The notes under the pieces are model-generated. The model was not told where the DNA came from. It was given only the letters and a program-made list of their open reading frames with translations, and did no database searches. From positions 1 to 64,000 of the forward strand of contig NZ_JASIRT010000004.1 in the NCBI RefSeq assembly GCF_030063475.1: a stretch of DNA of 64,000 nt, given 5' to 3'. Source of the DNA: Roseomonas sp. E05 (lineage in GTDB: Bacteria > Pseudomonadota > Alphaproteobacteria > Acetobacterales > Acetobacteraceae). This document shows positions 61,644 through 64,000 of this stretch, piece after piece (positions within the stretch are counted from its first letter, which is position 1; each line of letters starts with the position of its first letter). The translations under genes and the position numbers were made by a program.

Positions 61644-62384
61644 ATGGCGCGGGCGCTGGTCACGGGCGCCTCCTCCGGGCTGGGCGCGGCGATCGCCCGT
61701 GCCCTGGCGCGCCAGGGCCACGACCTCGTGCTGGCGGAGCTGGACCCTGCCACGCTCGGGCCTCTCCTGGCGCATCCCGACCTCACGGGGCGGCGCGTGG
61801 TGCCCGTCACCCTGGATCTGCGCGTGCAGCTCAGTCTCGATGCCTGCTTCGCCGCCGCCTGCGCCGCCCTGGGTGGCATCGACCTGCTGGTGAACAATGC
61901 CGGGCGTCCGCTCAGCGTGCCGGCCACCGAAGTGACCTGGGAAGACTGGGACGCGGTGACGGCGGTGAACCTGAAGGGCGCCTTCTTCCTCTCAGCGCAC
62001 CTGGCGCGGCACTGCATCGCACGTGGCGCTCCCGGCGCCATCGTCAACATCGCCTCGACGCATGGGCTGGTCGGCATCGCCGGGCGCAGCGTCTATGGAA
62101 TTTCCAAGGGCGGCATGGTGCAGATGACGCGCATGCTGGCCATCGAATGGGCGGCACAGGGCATCCGCGTCAACGCGGTGGCGCCCGGCACGGTGCTCAC
62201 GCCTTCCCGCCAAACCATGCTGGCCGATCCGGCGCGGCGTCAGACCATGCTCGACCGCATCCCCCTGGGCCGCTTCCCCGTGGAGGAGGAGATCGCCGAT
62301 GCCGTCTGCTATCTGGCGGGCGCGGGCGCGGGCGCGGTCACCGGGCAGATCCTGGCGGTGGATGGCGGGGTGACGGCGGCCTGA
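61644..62384 (+). CDS. SDR-family oxidoreductase (FabG-like)
   Basis: 246 residues. Classical SDR: TGASSGLGAAIARALARQG, IDLLVNNAGRPLSVPA, the catalytic IVNIASTHGLVGIAGRSVYG with YGISK, and the C-terminal GQILAVDGGVTAA. It has a normal Ser-Tyr-Lys set. It probably reduces or oxidises a hydroxyl or keto group of the same substrate as the flavin enzyme with which it is co-transcribed. Confidence 0.93.
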   Translation: MARALVTGASSGLGAAIARALARQGHDLVLAELDPATLGPLLAHPDLTGRRVVPVTLDLRVQLSLDACFAAACAALGGIDLLVNNAGRPLSVPATEVTWEDWDAVTAVNLKGAFFLSAHLARHCIARGAPGAIVNIASTHGLVGIAGRSVYGISKGGMVQMTRMLAIEWAAQGIRVNAVAPGTVLTPSRQTMLADPARRQTMLDRIPLGRFPVEEEIADAVCYLAGAGAGAVTGQILAVDGGVTAA

Positions 62385-62390
62385 AACAGG

Positions 62391-62518
62391 CTGGGGGAAG
62401 GAATTCCCCCAGACCCCCATCTTCTTTCTTCGAGTTTCCTGCGCTTGTTTGCCGCAAGCGCCAAAACTGACAGAAAAAAGATGGGGGGTTCGGGGGGAAT
62501 TCTTTCCCCCCGATCTTT
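62391..62518. repeat. Inverted pair of family-A repeats
   Basis: Plus copy CTGGGGGAA/TTCCCCCAG, GGAA loop (62391-62412), then ACCCCCATCTTC; minus copy centred on 62491-62512 (CGGGGGGAA/TTTCCCCCCG) with tail AAAAAAGATGGGGGG. Between them GCGCTTG/CAAGCGC forms a further small dyad. It separates convergent SDR and ABC ATPase genes. Confidence 0.85.
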
Positions 62519-62519
62519 T

Positions 62520-63593
62520 CTACCCCGCCGGCAGCACCACGCATTCCTCCGGCCGGATTGCCACCTGCACGCGGTCGCCCGGGGCCCCGCCGGTCGGCGG
62601 CTGCACGGCGCGCAGCTCGATGCCGCCCAGGTCGAGCACGTATTCCTCCGTCAGGCCAAGGAAGGAGGAGGCCCGCAGTTCCGCGGGCAAACCAAAGCCA
62701 CCGAAGCGCACATGCTCCTTGCGCACGCAGGCCAGCACCTTGCTGCCGCGCGCGGGGATGGTGCCGTCGCCGAGCGTGCCGCGCAGCCTCATGCCCTGCG
62801 GCAGGCGGATCTCGGCCTGCCCGCCCTCGCTGCCGAGCATCTCGCCCTCCAGCACGTTGAGGCCGAGGAAGCGTGCGACGAAAGGCGTCGCGGGGCGGTG
62901 GAAGACGCTGCGCGGGCCGCCCTCGGTCTCCACCCGGCCGCGGTTCATCACCACCAGCCGCTCGGCCAGGCCGAAGGCCTCGGACTGGTCGTGCGTGACG
63001 TAGATGGCGGTGAAGCCCAGCCGGTCCTGCAGGATCTTCAGCTCCATTCGCATCTGCTCGCGCAGCTGGGCATCGAGGTTGGAGAGCGCCTCGTCGAACA
63101 GCACGAGGCGCGGCTCGTGGATCAGCGCGCGGGCCAGCGCCACGCGCTGCTGCTGCCCGCCGGAGAGTTGCGTGGCCGATTTTTCCGCCCAGGCGCCGAG
63201 GCCGACGATCTCCAGCATGCGGGCGACGCGCGCCTGCTGCTCCGCCTTCGGCACGCGGCGCACGCGCAGCGGAAAACCGACATTCTCCGCCACGCTCATA
63301 TGCGGCCAGACCGCATAGGACTGGAAGACGATGCCGAGCTGGCGCTCCTCGGAAGGCAGGTTGATGCCACGGGCGGCGTCGAAGACCACACGGCCGGCGA
63401 TCTCGATCACGCCGGTATCCGGCGTCTCCAGTCCGGCGATGCAGCGGAGCATGGTGGTCTTGCCGCAGCCGCTGGGGCCGAGCAGGGCCAGGGTATGCCC
63501 CTCGGCCACCTGGAAGGAGACGCCGTCCAGCGCACGATGCGGGCCGTACTGCTTGACCAGCCCGTCCACGCGGATGAAGGCCTTGCTGTCCAT
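62520..63593 (-). CDS. ABC transporter ATP-binding protein (FbpC/PotA type)
   Basis: 357 residues. Walker A GPSGCGKTTMLRC (residue 38), Q-loop QSYAVWPHMSVAENV, signature LSGGQQQRVALARAL and Walker B LVLFDEALSNLD, where the usual Pro of DEP is Ala. A C-terminal TOBE domain (245-357) is as in ferric-, polyamine- and 2-aminoethylphosphonate-type importers. It lies 14 bases downstream of the permease gene and probably energises it with the binding protein at 57.5 kb. Confidence 0.94.
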   Translation of the reverse strand: MDSKAFIRVDGLVKQYGPHRALDGVSFQVAEGHTLALLGPSGCGKTTMLRCIAGLETPDTGVIEIAGRVVFDAARGINLPSEERQLGIVFQSYAVWPHMSVAENVGFPLRVRRVPKAEQQARVARMLEIVGLGAWAEKSATQLSGGQQQRVALARALIHEPRLVLFDEALSNLDAQLREQMRMELKILQDRLGFTAIYVTHDQSEAFGLAERLVVMNRGRVETEGGPRSVFHRPATPFVARFLGLNVLEGEMLGSEGGQAEIRLPQGMRLRGTLGDGTIPARGSKVLACVRKEHVRFGGFGLPAELRASSFLGLTEEYVLDLGGIELRAVQPPTGGAPGDRVQVAIRPEECVVLPAG

Positions 63594-63607
63594 GACGTTC
63601 TCTCCGC

Positions 63608-64000
63608 TCAGGACTGGGTGACGGTGGTGCGGGTCAGGCGGAACAGGGTGAAGGCGAGCAGCAGCAGCACGAGCTGCACCACCGCCAGGGCCGCGACATA
63701 GCCCGCGCTGCGGTCGGCCAGCAGCACCAGCGCCACGCTGATCGTCTCCGTGCCCTGGGCGTAAAGCAGGATGGTTGCGCCCAGCTCGCGGATGAAGATG
63801 ACGAAGAGCATCAGCCAGGCCGCGATCACCGCCGGTTTCAGCAAGGGCAGCAGCACCCAGCGCATGCTCTGCGCCCAGCTTGCGCCGCTGGCCCGCGCGC
63901 TCTGCTCCAGCTCCGGGTTGATCGCCAGGAACATGGCGGAGACGGTGCGGGTGGCGAAGGGAAAGAAGCGCGCGACATAGGCGATCAGCACGATGGTCAG
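63608..64000 (-). CDS. ABC transporter permease, ferric/polyamine type (C-terminal part)
   Basis: The last 130 residues or so of a permease; the frame continues past the window edge. The EAA loop reads LEQSARASGASWAQSMRWVLLPLL, followed by membrane segments (KPAVIAAWLMLFVIFIRELG and AALAVVQLVLLLLAFTLFRL). This is the FbpB/PotB-like family where two permease domains are often fused. It shares the transcript with the ATPase gene. Confidence 0.9.
   Translation of the reverse strand: MTIVLIAYVARFFPFATRTVSAMFLAINPELEQSARASGASWAQSMRWVLLPLLKPAVIAAWLMLFVIFIRELGATILLYAQGTETISVALVLLADRSAGYVAALAVVQLVLLLLAFTLFRLTRTTVTQS

Overview
This 64-kb window is very GC-rich and densely coded on both strands. The gene content (HrcA, a complete ccmC-ccmI run, AcsA, PheA, a CycM-like anchored cytochrome c, a YejABEF peptide importer, an ECF41 sigma factor) and the base composition suggest a bacterial chromosome from an alphaproteobacterium, probably Acetobacteraceae of the Roseomonas type. 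The family assignment is an inference. I saw no rRNA, tRNA, CRISPR array, phage or conjugation genes. The only mobile-element trace is the end of an IS5-type element at the left edge, plus many short dyad repeats between genes.

Layout. 1-11.9 kb: IS remnant, a small secreted/membrane gene set (DUF2147 and two very small partners), hrcA, an orphan cheZ-like phosphatase, a DUF808 membrane protein, an MFS exporter with a phosphinothricin-type acetyltransferase, a divergent LysR regulator, an AGE-family sugar epimerase, typA with a clear terminator, about 0.8 kb with no recognisable gene, and small hypotheticals. 12-18.4 kb: a DUF1194 von Willebrand protein and the cytochrome c maturation operon ccmC-D-E-F-G-H-I (ccmA and ccmB are absent). 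18.5-24.9 kb: YciI, EVE-domain protein, a broken histidine-kinase gene, a repeat-bearing secreted protein, a Rieske protein, acs, a panE-like reductase and an aldose-1-epimerase-like protein. 25-42 kb: a polysaccharide locus. It combines nucleotide-sugar enzymes (epimerase, UDP-sugar dehydrogenase, CapD/WbpM-type dehydratase, two DegT-type aminotransferases), two glycosyltransferases, a phosphoglycosyl transferase, a Wzy/WaaL-type membrane protein, a Wzz-type protein, a heparinase II/III-type lyase and a divergent 924-residue SLBB export protein. 42-47 kb: an MBL-fold protein, an AhpD-like/ECF41 sigma operon with a matching promoter, pheA, cytochrome c and a HisN-like phosphatase. 47-53.6 kb: yejA-yejB-yejE-yejF and a small membrane protein. 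53.6-57.3 kb: a ribokinase pseudogene, a GSP17M-like protein, a PepSY-like protein, an isolated Flp-type pilin and a 2-hydroxyacid dehydrogenase. 57.4-64 kb: an ABC importer of the ferric/polyamine type (binding protein at one end, ATPase and a permease at the other) around a LysR/flavin-oxidoreductase/SDR cassette.

Most genes inside operons overlap by one to four bases (ATGA, GTGA or TGATG junctions), which fixed many starts. The spaces between transcription units are repeatedly filled by two families of palindromic repeats. Family A has a GGGGGAA/TTCCCCC stem followed by an ACCCCCATC(T)n tail, often as inverted pairs. Family B/C has a GGGGTGAC/GTCACCCC palindrome plus a CCAGGGGGC/GCCCCCTGG palindrome. 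They look like terminator-like REP/REPIN elements. In two places they supply the stop codon and last residues of a protein.

The most unusual items are the CheZ-like protein carrying two FliM-type CheY-binding peptides at its C terminus, the ECF41 operon with a near-ideal ECF41 promoter, the repeat families and their composite 250-bp copies in the yej operon, and the polysaccharide locus with a built-in lyase but no recognisable flippase or tyrosine kinase.
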